From positions 20,853,690 through 20,917,689 of the forward strand of contig CM060463.1 in assembly GCA_030544235.1 (NCBI GenBank): a stretch of 64,000 nucleotides of DNA, given 5' to 3'. Below, piece after piece: positions 1 to 11,800 of the stretch. Made by a program: the position numbers and the translations under genes. This stretch comes from Lepturacanthus savala. Taxonomy: Eukaryota > Chordata > Actinopteri > Scombriformes > Trichiuridae. The notes under the pieces are model-generated. The model saw nothing but the letters and a program-made list of their open reading frames with translations, was not told the DNA's origin and did not search any database. Every line of letters begins with the position of its first letter. The stretch's first letter is position 1.

Positions 1-177
1 CGGATAAAAGAGGTTTATTCTTCTTCTTCTGTAACTAATTAACGTTTTAAAACAGCTTCGACGTTCCGCGCCCCGAGTCCAATACACGCCATTTGTACAC
101 GTTACAACAACTCTTTAATTTTATTTTGTTGATGGTTTGAAAGATTTATTATCAAGTTCGCAGCAGGTTTCTGTCAC

Positions 178-226
178 CTGTCGTGGTTTTGTCGGGCTGG
201 TTGGGGAGACTGACGGTCCGGTCCAT
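178..226 (-). CDS. Candidate first coding exon of a divergent neighbour (C1orf50-like position)
   Basis: On the - strand an ATG at 226 opens 16 codons (MDRTVSLPNQPDKTTT plus one base) and reaches a good splice donor (ACAG|GTGACA) at 178/177. The surrounding 300 bases hold more CpG than the AT-rich sequence to the right, as a small promoter would. In human, P3H1 is head to head with C1orf50, and a minus-strand gene starting here would reproduce that arrangement. The rest of such a gene would lie outside the window. The peptide is too short to prove identity, and the open frame would stop after 24 codons if unspliced. Gene identity is inferred only from position. Confidence 0.28.
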
Positions 227-299
227 GTTCTCCGGTATCAGTTAAACTGAGAATGTATCTCCTCGGTGTTTAAACCATGAATGTAGTTCAGGGGTCCTC

Positions 300-1734
300 A
301 ATCTCCCATTCTACCTACAATGGTCGCCTTAATATGTGCCTGAATGAAAATACTTCAAACCAAAACACTTATTTGGTGTTAATTAATATACGAATCTAGA
401 TTTTGTATACATTTATTTTTATGTCATTAAAATAGTATCTGTTATTTTTTTCCTTCATTATAACTAGGTTTATTTTCAGACAAGCAACAAATCACAGAAC
501 ATTTATTAAAAAAAAACTTTATTGAATTTTCAATGAGAACATTTAGATAAACATTCCAAAGACATAAGGACATATATGACATATACAATAATAATTTAAA
601 TGTAAGGAAGATAAATGAAAAGGTAATATTAAGAAAAGATCAAATAAAATGTGAGAACGTATTTATTACACACAGGTTTAGTGTATCACAGATGTTAATA
701 GTTTTTTGAGCCTTTTTTGTTGGATGATTGTTTGCAAATATTGTTCATGTTGTATTTTAAATGTAAAGAAAGGAGGCGTTTTGCAAGTAAAATTAAAGTT
801 AAATTTATGTATGTTGAATTTTGCTGAGATTAGGAACAGACTAATAATTAAAAAGGGCATCAATTAAGCTATCAAAAGCCATAAGTCTACAAGATGTATT
901 TCTATTTGTAGGTACATGCATTGACATCACCAAAATAAGTGGACACATGTTTCAGGATACTCTTGACAGAAAGAACATTTAACATCTCAATCAATGTTAA
1001 ATTTGGATAAATATTTATTTCTTTTTTTTTTTGCAGGATAGAATATGTGAATTAATTTGAATGGGATCTCTTTGACTTTGTATGTCAGAATGAACTTCTG
1101 TGGTACAGACCAAACTTTTTTCCAATATCAGGCACAAAATGATTCCAATAAATAGTCGCAGATGGAGTGGATACTACACTGTCCTGAAACATGACCCTTA
1201 TTAGGCTTTAATAATAAGCATAATATAATAATAAATTACTTACAATAATGGTACACTAAATGTAACGCAATGACCTGCTTCTTGTTTTCTATCTGCCTGG
1301 TTCTCAAATTGTATTCTGAAAAACATAGTGGTTATAGAAGTTATTTTCTCTTTTTATAAGTATTTTTTTATTTTCATTTGTAACTAATCTGAAGTGAGAG
1401 GGTTGAAATACAGTCATCTGTTCCTGTTATAATTTGCTGCCATTATTAGAGAATACATCTGAGTTTCCCTATCAGGCATATTCTGGGAGAATTTGTTTTA
1501 ACACTTTCTTAAAAAAGGAGGAGACATAAGAATAACAAATTGATGCTGATTTCTGTATGATTCCGATGAGATTCTATCAGGGCTCAAGAAGTGAGTTGGC
1601 ATCTCTGGCACTGTTTTAGCCTGGATTCACTCATATCTTTAAAATATATACCTCAATGGTCAGTCCTTGGCCCTTGGCCTTTCTATATTACCACTAAAAC
1701 ACTTAATCTGCAGAGAGAATATTAATTTCCACTT
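300..1734. other. AT-rich spacer without recognisable genes
   Basis: Very AT-rich DNA left of p3h1. No exon-like open frame with splice sites, RNA gene or complete transposon could be recognised. Confidence 0.5.
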
Positions 1735-2450
1735 TTAGGCAGATCTAGCCTCTTTGATCTGGCACACAGATCTAGTTCTCTTTGAAGCCACAATTAACAA
1801 CCAGTCAAGCACATTCCAAGCATGCCTACATGAAGTTTTGACCTGTCTGTCAAATAATCTCCTCTGTTCTGAATTCAAACATATCCAAAGTGATATTATC
1901 ACCACACACAATGACATTACACCACAGTTGAGCACACCAGTATTGCCCCCGACTGCAGAAATCTTGGTGTCAATTAACACGTTAAAATACTTCTCCAGTT
2001 TGTTTCTTCCAGTGACACATTATCTCCAAGATCCCTTTCTGTACCTCAAAACCTCAAAACTAGTATTAATGCATTCATCACATCCCATTTAGATTACTAC
2101 TACTAGACTTCACCTAATTCAAAGTGCTTCTGACAGACTCCTCAGAATACTCAAACAAAAGAGGAAGCATAGCCCCAATTTTAGAAGAAGTTTATAATAG
2201 AGTTTAAGGCATTAATGATCATTTTAAGGCCTGGATGGGCCTGGCCCTTGAATACATCTAAGACTTTTTAGTCCCATATGAGTCTATGATCCAGTATTAA
2301 TATATCCTATCATAAGTGTAGTCTGAGTTCTTCCAGTTTGTCCCTATTATTCCAAGATCCAGACACAAAACCAAGGATGACCATCGAGGCCCAGGAATGA
2401 CCCGCCGAAGATCAGGAAAGCCACATCTTTGTCAACATCCTTCAAATTTA
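1735..2450 (+). mobile_element. Degenerate LINE fragment (L2-type reverse transcriptase C-terminus)
   Basis: A 112-codon open frame (1754-2092) is followed by broken frames with the look of the C-terminal part of a fish L2-type reverse transcriptase: an LIQSASDRLLRI-like stretch near 2115-2150 and a KALMIILRPG-like stretch near 2210-2240. These correspond to the conserved LIQNAAARVL and KALHGLAPEY blocks of such elements. Several stops interrupt it, so it is dead. Class assignment is by eye. Confidence 0.45.
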
Positions 2451-2639
2451 TCTTTTACTTAATTCCTTGCTATATCTAATAACCTATTAAATATCATCAT
2501 CATATTTGATCCCTTTTATGTTATTTTATAATGTTTCTTTTTTATTTTGTTATTTCACTGGATTCTTTCTTCCCATAGAATCTATCTGTGCATCTATATA
2601 ATTCTATATTCTCCTGAGTAATGAATGTGAATAGTTTCA

Positions 2640-2858
2640 CCACCTCTGATGATTTCTGTGGGTGTGCGTGTAGAGAGGGGTGGGTATAGGAAGGGGAGGG
2701 GGTCCTGCTGCCGGGGGCCTCGACTATTCAAACCCCACCTCCACACAAGTTGTGTCGGAATCCGAAGAGAAGTTACACCTCCTCCTCCTCCTCCTCCTGA
2801 CCCGGCTCCTCGGTCTCTGGTCCAGGCTTGTGCCCCCCGCCGCCGCGGCAGCAGCATC
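2640..2858 (+). promoter_or_regulatory. p3h1: p3h1 leader and proximal promoter region
   Basis: GC content rises sharply from about 2640, with a (CTC)n tract at 2779-2798, directly in front of the p3h1 start. No clear TATA box is visible, as expected for a GC-rich housekeeping-type promoter. Two ATGs precede the chosen start. The one at 2649 is in frame and would add 70 residues. The one at 2680 is in another frame and runs past the p3h1 ATG to 2889. If the transcript begins upstream of them they could act as upstream reading frames. The transcription start cannot be placed from sequence alone. Confidence 0.5.
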
Positions 2859-3317
2859 ATGGAGCCCCGCTACGCGCTTCTGTTCCTGAGCCTCGTTCTC
2901 TGCGCGGCGGCCGACACGAACTTGAGCGGCCCGCCCGCTTTGGAGCCCTTCGACTTTCTCTTCGACACGGCGGTGGAAGCCTACTACAAGGGGGACTGGC
3001 TGACGGTCATCCTGAACATGGAGAAGGCGCTGCGGAACAAAGCTACGGTCCGCAAGGTGAAGGCGCACTGCCGCCTCAGCTGCGCCAACAACACCGCTTT
3101 CGACGAGCCTCTGGCCGGCCTGGGAGTCCCCGTACCGGGGTTGGGCTCCGTGGAGGACTTGGGTTTCTTCCAGAAAATCCTGAAGCGGGCGGACTGTGTG
3201 AAGTCCTGCGAAAGTGAGAAACTTGGTTCTCCAACTCTGTATCTAGTCACCGAAGACCTGGAGCTGGAGTTCAAGAAGAGGACCCCCTACAACTACCTAC
3301 AGGTCGCCTACTTCAAG
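2859..3317 (+). CDS. p3h1: p3h1 exon 1 (residues 1-153)
   Basis: Encodes the signal peptide (MEPRYALLFLSLVLCAAA), the first tetratricopeptide-like segment (FDTAVEAYYKGDWLTVI) and CxxxC motifs CRLSC and CVKSC. It is GC-rich, unlike the rest of the gene, consistent with a CpG-rich 5' end. The donor CAAG|GTATCA is in phase 0. Confidence 0.95.
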
Positions 3318-6300
3318 GTATCAAGCTGAGTTATAAATGTGGTAAAATGCATCTCACTTCAACTCAGGTCCTGTCTTTTTTTCTCTTTTCTTTTACAAGT
3401 TTTAATTCATTAAGTTGCAGCCGAATGCTGTAAGTGCCCCAACCCCCAAACCCAAAAGCCAAGACAGTCGTGCCACGTCTTAAGGTGGAGTCTGACGTTC
3501 AAGACTTTTCGGGATCAAGCGGTTTTAAAGGCCCGGATGCTGCGTTCAAATGCAACTCGTAACGCGGAGTTGTTGTAATGCTCTGTTGGCATATAAGGAT
3601 GCTTGTATCTCACATAAAGACTTGGCCGAGATAAGAAGACGTTGATAAAAAAAATAGTTGAAGCTTAAACATTCAGTAGTCTTTTTCATTTATATTCACA
3701 GTTTTCTAGGTTTGTGAGTCCACCACTGGGAATGCGAGAGTGGATTTTAAAAGCAACGCAATAATAGGGAAAATTGAAAAGGATTTGAAAAGGCCTTGAT
3801 TACAGAAAAGATCAGATAATATAAACTTTATCGATCCCATACCAGGGACATTTACTTGTTACAGAAATATATTATAAAAACTGTGGATGTGGAAGAAATA
3901 ACACAGAATCCCAAATAGTCACATCTCTTAAGACCCACAATACAAAATGACAAGGATGCAGCTTTACCATTTGATTTTGAGAAAATGAAACGTCATTGTT
4001 CTAAGTAGAGGTTCGTGTGGGTTTCAAAATAACCTACAAATTACATGTTGCCTCTTTAACATTATAGTTGCATATCTTGCAACCAAGCACATTATTTTGT
4101 TTACTAAACTTAATAATAATAATACATTTCATTTAGGGAGAACTTTTTAAAACACTCAAATACACTTTACAAGAAATGCAGAAAAGAAAAAGAAAGAAAT
4201 ACTGTAACAATGAAATACAGATACACATTATTTGACCTTCAAAATTCCAATTTAAATTAAAATAAAAAAATATATATATATTTAAAAAAAACATGGGTTT
4301 TGGTCAGTCAGCAGACAATTCACAGTGATAAAAGATTTGTCACTTATACAAGTGAAACTGAGAGAATGACTCAGCTGCTCTTATCACATACCTGCAAACT
4401 TGTCACCTTTTGGCTACAGACACCTTCTTATATCACCCAGGGTAGTTGAAGTGAATAGGGTTTTGTATGTTGTCACCTTTTTTTTCTATGTTGTCATCTT
4501 TTCTACTACTGCAGAGTGTCTGCATGAGTTTCTGCATCATTTTTATACCAAAATTAGTGCGTATGTGTTTTTTTTTTTTTTAAACACAACTAAACCCACC
4601 AAAAATAGGCAATTGTTTGACAGTGACACATTTGGCTTTTCTATTTTTTTGGTGTGTCACATTCAACACACAAACATACCAGAAAACAAGGTTAGTAATG
4701 TTAAACTGTAGAAACTAGCAGTTAACATGGCTAGCATTGTTAGCATAACCCTGCAGTACACTGTGTAGCTGGGTTAAACCATGGAATTACTACTATAGTA
4801 TCCGTCATGTGATTGTTAAATTTGAATAGCATCGATGCCTCCATGTGTTTTTTTTATTTTTTATTTTTTCAGATAAATATGCTGGACAAAGCGGTGGCAG
4901 CAGCGCACACGTTCTTCCAGGCCAACCCAGACCACATGGAGATGAAGCAGAACCTGGACTACTACCGGATGATGGCTGGGGTCCAGATGGAAGACTTCAA
5001 GGATTTGGAGGCCAGGCCACATATGGCGAGTGCAAACCTAAGAGTCTCTCAATTGTTAAAAAACATTTTCTTCACATTTGAGTTACATTGTTGTTCAGCA
5101 TATTTTCAGAAACCGGTTGACATTTTATCACATGAACCATGTACCACACTAACGTTTCTCTAACTGTGACATTTCTGTGTTTTCATATTGTTAGATGCTA
5201 TTGACTATGCAAACAGTGGAGAATACACTTTTAAGTTGTGTACCTAAAGGAAAAAACTCAACCCAGACAAGTTGTTGTAGGAATCTAACGTGCGCCAAGC
5301 ACCATGAATGCTTCCTGCTAGTGATGGGAATTCCGTCTCTTTTTAGCGAGCCGCATCATTTGGCTCAGCTCACTAAGAAGAGCCGGCTCTTTCGGTTCCC
5401 AAATAGCTCTTCATTTTACCACTTTTTTTTACCTTTTGTAATTCAGCCAAATTTAGAGCTCTTTAGACTTGTGATTGACTAAATCCTCTGGTCAGTCAGT
5501 CATTTTCTATACCTGCTTATTCCTCATTAGGGTCGCAGGGGTCTGCTGGAGCCTATCCCAGCGCATTACGGCGAGAGGCAGGGATACACCCCAGATGGTC
5601 GCCAGCCAATCGTGGGGCACACCATTCACTCACACACTCACACCTATGGGCAATTTAGAGTTGCCAATTAACCTCAGCATGTTTTTGGACTGTGGGAGGA
5701 AGCCGGAGTACCCGGTGAAAACCCACACAGACACAGGGAGAACATGCAAACTCCACACAGAAAGGTCCCAGACCCAGGACCAAGGAGGTCTTGAACCTGC
5801 AACCTTCTTGCTGTGAGGCAACAGCGCTAACCCCTGCGCCACCATGTCGCCCTAAATCCTCTGGTTAAAAATGCAAATAAATATTAAAAAACTAAAACCT
5901 CTGATTCCAAATTGAAATAAAAATCAAAACACTAAAAACCACTGATTCCAAATTAAAATATAAACACTAAAAACCACTGATTCCAAATGAAAATATAAAC
6001 ACTAAAACCACTGATTTAAAATTAAAATAAAAAAAAAATGAACAGAGTGACACAGTCACTTCAAAGAGCCGGCTCTTTGAACCAAATCGTTGGCGACCGA
6101 CACATCACTACATCCAGGTATTGGTTGGTATTTGGGAGGTTATTTATAAATTTATGAATAAATTCATTATGGTCTTTTTTCCCTGTTTCTTGACTTCTCA
6201 AAGTTATGTACCATGAAAACAACAATTGTGGTTTTTATATTCAGATATCTGTGATAAGTTCTTACTGCACCCAACAGTGCACACACTGCAGAGATTTTTC

Positions 6301-8821
6301 ACACAAAACTATACCAAAATAGTACTTGGTGATATGTATAGAATAGATATAAGGTATTTTTTTCCAGAATCTGCAGTCTGTCATATTCTGACATCAAACA
6401 TTTCAACAGCGCTACGCTGCTTCATAGCTGATCCTACCCTCTGCGCTCCGGGTGAAGGATTCAAATGCTGAGCAGACTTTGATTTGAGATTTGAGTTGGT
6501 CTTCTCTTAATCTTTTAAAACTGAAAGGCGCTCGGGGAATGTTTACAGCTCACTAGCACAATTACAAGTAACACTGCCTGATAAAGTGGATGATTTACAG
6601 TGCCCTTAGAATAGAAATAGAAATTTTCTTTTCATTCGCACCATGACACTTAAAGAGTCAAATTACGCAACAGTTGCCCACACTTCTCCAGAGAAAAGTG
6701 AATTCAACTTTTAGCTTCTGACATTATGTTTTGCATATTTACACACTCTGCACCTTAATTAAAGAGGCAAGAAGTCCTCCATAAGTTTAATTAACTTTGT
6801 TACATATACAATACTGGATAGTTGATAGTTTTTTGAATGCTGCATTATGCACCTCCCTATGGCTGATAAGCAGCATCTGTCCAGAGCATCTACTGATTGC
6901 GCTGCCTTAGACCACCTCTTGGCCATAACCTGCCTTCAAGACATCATTGTGCGTTGATTGAAACACTCCCTCTAGTGAAATTTTCAGTGCAGCGGGCGTG
7001 AATTTGACTCTTATGCCTGGTAGAAACTAGTAATTTCAAGTGGAGCATCAAAATATGGACCCTAGTGTTAAAAATATTTTAGTCACTGCTGGTAGAGAGT
7101 CAGTAACATGTCACTTATAATATGAGATTGCCCTAAAAACATTACACAATGAATAATATAACTAAAATAACTAAATAAACTGGAAAATAATCCAATATGA
7201 GAAGCTGGAACTAGAAAATATGGGCATTTCCTTCTTAAAAACTACTCAAATGGATTAATCAATTATAAAAATAGTTGGCGATTAATACAATAATTGGCAA
7301 CTAATTGATTTTTACAGCTCAAATATACTTACTGGAAATCTTTAAGAAATAGGCCCTGACACACACTCACACACGGTGGTTCACCTAATTACACCAGATT
7401 TTGAAGTTAATTATCTGTCGATCACTTAGCAATTAATCGACTTACCTGTTCGTTCATGTCAGTCTCAGCTGCAAATGTTATGATGTTAACTAGGGCTGTA
7501 ATGTTGGATTCTTAAAAAATACTTAAATTGATTAATCAATTTAACAGCATTATTTTTTTATGTAGTAGTATATATAGTAGATAGTAAACTATCTCTAACT
7601 GTGTATTTATTTGCTCTTTCTCCTCAGGCCGAGTTCCTGCTGGGGAAGAGTTACTACAGCGATGAGTCTTTTGGTCTGGCAGCTGAAAACTTCGAAGCAG
7701 CCGTTAATGATTACTTCACGTCCTATAAGGAGTGCAGAGCGCTGTGTGAAGGAGCCTACAACTACGACGGATACAACTACATGGAGTACAGTGCCGACCT
7801 GTTCCAGACCATGACAGGTGACACACTAAGCTGACTTCTTGTTTTTTTTTGTGCCAAAGAAGATGAGAGAGGTGTCAAAAGTCTTCACATTCATTATTCA
7901 GGTAGAAGCGTAGATACCAGGGTTTAAAAATCCGTCTGTAGAAGTTGAAGTATGAACTCAATATTTTTACTCAAGTAAAAGTGTGCTAGTGCTGCTTTTG
8001 AAAACTACTTGAAGTATAAAAGAAAAGTATTGTAAGGAAAAATGTCTAGAATTCGAGTCTTTTTAAGGGGGTGTACCTTTAAGAATAATATAAAAAAACA
8101 AGATAAAATTGACCAAAATCAAGAAATAAAACTTGAAATAAGCAAAACTATCTACCAATGGAATATGATAATTGTACACAATATTGGACTAACAGTACCA
8201 AAATTAAGATATTTTCAGATATTTTTAAGTAATGAAACAAATCATTTACCTGTCATCACTTTTTGGCAGAGTTATTGAAGTTTATGTATGTATTGTCCCT
8301 TTAAAGGTATTTGAATAGGTAATGTTGAGTGACAGAACTAAAATCTGTTAAATGTAACACTCAAGAAAGAAAACAAGTCATTTTTAGATAAAACCAACTT
8401 TAACTTTCAAAATATAAGCTGTCACTTTAGCTGTCACTATCACTTTTTGGCAAGAGGAAAAAATGCCTTGTATTGTCCTTTTAAAGGTATTTTAACAAAA
8501 AAAATGGCTGGATTGGTTATAATGTAGGGCAAAAAGTAAGTCAAATAATGTACTTTCTGGCACAAAATCACTTTTTGGTTTGACAGTTGTCACGAAAAAA
8601 AGCTGGAATGAAATATGAGGAACAAGGATATTTTTTTGAAATATGAAGAGTAGAAAGTGCAGATAATTCAAACTGTAAAGAGTAGAAGAAAAATAATTAC
8701 TTCAGTCAAGTACATACTGTATACCTACAATTTCTACTTAAGTAAGGTAACAAAGTATTTAAACTTAGTTATTTGACACCCCTGGAAGATGTTTATTAAA
8801 GTTGTAAATTTGGTGACTACA

Positions 8822-8883
<62 letters not shown>

Positions 8884-11800
8884 AGACCACTACATGCAGG
8901 TGCTGAGCTGTAAGCAGCACTGTGCTGTGGAACTGGCCTCAACCGCTGGAAGAGAAAAACCGTTTGAGGACTTCCTCCCCTCCCACTTCAACTACCTGCA
9001 GTTCTCCTACTACAACAGTGAGTCCTACAGCTTCTATCATGAGATGTGCGATGACTTTATCTAATGGCCTCGGCCATAATAGCATAAATCTACAATGATT
9101 TACAGCATCGCTGATTATGCATAGGGTCGGATATGTTCTCCTCTGATATTAAGTAGATTCACCTTTTACCACTTTGTTCTTTTTTCCTGACTAACAGCAC
9201 TGCTCTAGATCGCTTACAAGCTGCTTTTAAAGAAACTGAAACTGAACTGTTGTTTTTGAACATGGTGCTTAATGCAAATCAAACTAAAGGGATGATTTTT
9301 TCCAAACCCAGCGACAATTCCAGAGAAATCTAGTTTTCCTGATGTGTATATTAAGGCACAGCTATCAAGATCGTTTCCACTTTAAATACCTAGATATCAT
9401 CCTTGATGACAATTTGTCTTTTAAACCTCACATTGAGAACCTGGAAAAGAAGCTGAGGGTGAGACTGGGCTTCTATTTCAGGCACAAATCTTGTTGTACA
9501 TTTTTACCTAAAAAGAAGCTTTTTGAGGCTACATTTTTCCCCTTATTAGATTATAGTGATGTATTATATATGAATGTCTGTTCCACGTAGCTGCATATAC
9601 TGGATACCACCTATCATTGTGCTCTAAGATTCATTAGGGCTGTAAATCACTCAGTCATCACTCAGTCATGTACTTTGTATGCTAAAGTAGGCTGGCTGTC
9701 CCTGTCTGCCCATTGACTTCTCCACTGGTACACCTTCATTTATAAAGCAATTATTGGACTACTCTACTCATACCTTCACTATATCCAGCCCTCTTCTTTT
9801 CATAGGGCTCTAACTCTGATTCTAAACCACTGTTTTCATGTTTGTCCCATCTTTCTGTACTTTCTGCAAGTTTTTGTTTTCTATCACTGCCATATTGCTT
9901 GAGAAAGAGCTCATTTGATCTCAAGCAGTATACCCGGTTAAATAAAGGTAAAATAAGAATAAATAATCCAAACAAAATATATCACAATATCCTGCTTGTG
10001 TCTCCTGGCTCCAGGTGAGAAGTACGAGCAGGCCATCGAGTGTGCCAAGACCTTCCTGTTGTTCCACCCCGATGACACGGTGATGAAGCAGAACCTGGCT
10101 TACTATTCTGCCGTGCTGGGGGAGGACAAGGCTGACCTTATATCAGCCAGACAGGTAAAGTATGTCTAACTCACGGGCCCTGTTTAGCAAAAGCTTCCAT
10201 CCAAACAGCCTCGCCATGAGCGCCGTTATTTAAGTGTGTTATCTGAATCCATAAAGATCAGCAGTAAATCTGTGCGGTCGGAGAAGAACAGCTTCCATTA
10301 GCACTCAAATGTACTTGAGGGCACAAAAGCAGCATTAAAACAACACCGATGCTAATCTAAAGCACCTTAACATTCATTCCATTTAAATGATGTAATAAGT
10401 ACGATTTTCTATGTCTATATAATGCAGCATTTATAGCAGCTTCATGGATCAATGCTAATGTGTAAGTGATTGTGTCCTGTGGCGTTTAGTTTTCTGGCTT
10501 TAACAACTGAACTCATGTTCAGTTTTTAATATTAATTCTCCAAAGGGGTCGATTAGGTTTCAGAAGAAGTCCGTTCAAGTATTCATTTATTATAACACAA
10601 TATTGCAATAAAATGTGGTGTTTATTTCCTCCTGTTCTACCTTCTCTTTGGATTCCATATGGCTATGATATGATTACAAATCTAAGATATTGGCAAGTCA
10701 GCCAGCAGCACACCTGTTTTATATGTGTATTAAATAGATTAGTTGCTATTTATTACATTAATCCTCAACGATTTTGTTAATCGATTAATTGATTTGAGTC
10801 ATTTTTAAGAAGAAAATGTTCAAATTTGCAGCTTCTAAAATCTGATTATGCTCTGGTTTCTTTACTCTTCTATGATAGTAAAATGATGATCTTTGGGTTG
10901 TGGACTGTTGGTCTGAACAAAAAAGACATTTTATTCTACATCTTCAGCTTTAGGAAACAACGACATTTTTGCACCTTTTTATGAAACAAACCACTAATCA
11001 ATTAATCATTTGAATAAACAATAGATCAACTGTTGAAATAGTAGTTAGTTGCCCTAATGGCAAATTAAATCTCTTACTTCCATCTTAAAGTGGGATTATG
11101 ATGCTTGATAACTAACTATTAGGTGCAACTTTAAGCCGAGAATCTTTTTGCTCCTAAGTAAATTTTTTACTATAGTGAGAAGCTTGACAACTACGGGCCC
11201 TGGGCTCTGATGTTTGAGTTTCTCTGTGCAGAATGACGCATCTGCAAAGTTTGCTTTCACAATCATCTGCTGAAGGAGGAGAGGTTCGCAGAGTTCAACT
11301 CATGCACATATAGGCCTTATCAACTAGTTTGGAAGCAAAGTTTACATTTTGTGTCCATTAGTTTTAAAATGAAAATATTTGCATCTTTACAGATTTTTTA
11401 ATGAGGGAGAAGGAATAATGTCATTTAAAATAAGGATTTTAGCAAGCTAATCAAACTTTTCTTAGGTAGAAAAATAAATCAGACTCATTGTACAAAACAG
11501 AGTATTTAATATGGAATGAAATGTCTGAAGAAGATGTTTAACCTTTCCTAAAAAAAATCAGTAGGCCTGGGACGGAGAGCCACAAACAGATTCAATCAAG
11601 ATCTCAATCAAGAGATGAATTGTTGGTTTAGTTTTTCTAATGGTATATGTTCACATTAAATAAAATCTAGTATAGCACCAACCACATCCTTTAATGATCA
11701 TTGATCACAATGATGTATTTTCATATTTTCCTTTTGATTAATTATTTTCAAAGAGAATTTTACTCTTTGAAAACTTAAAAAAATAAACTCAAACTAAAAC

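Noticed and set aside
5475..5845. Overlapping open frames on both strands at 5.5-5.8 kb (and the matching ones at 28.8, 33.0, 34.5 and 55.7 kb)
   Set aside because: They are readings of the same SINE body, repeated at every copy; no gene.
8825..9064. 79-codon frame beginning with a Cys-Val run
   Set aside because: Its first half is the translated GT microsatellite; only the part from 8886 is exon 4 of p3h1.
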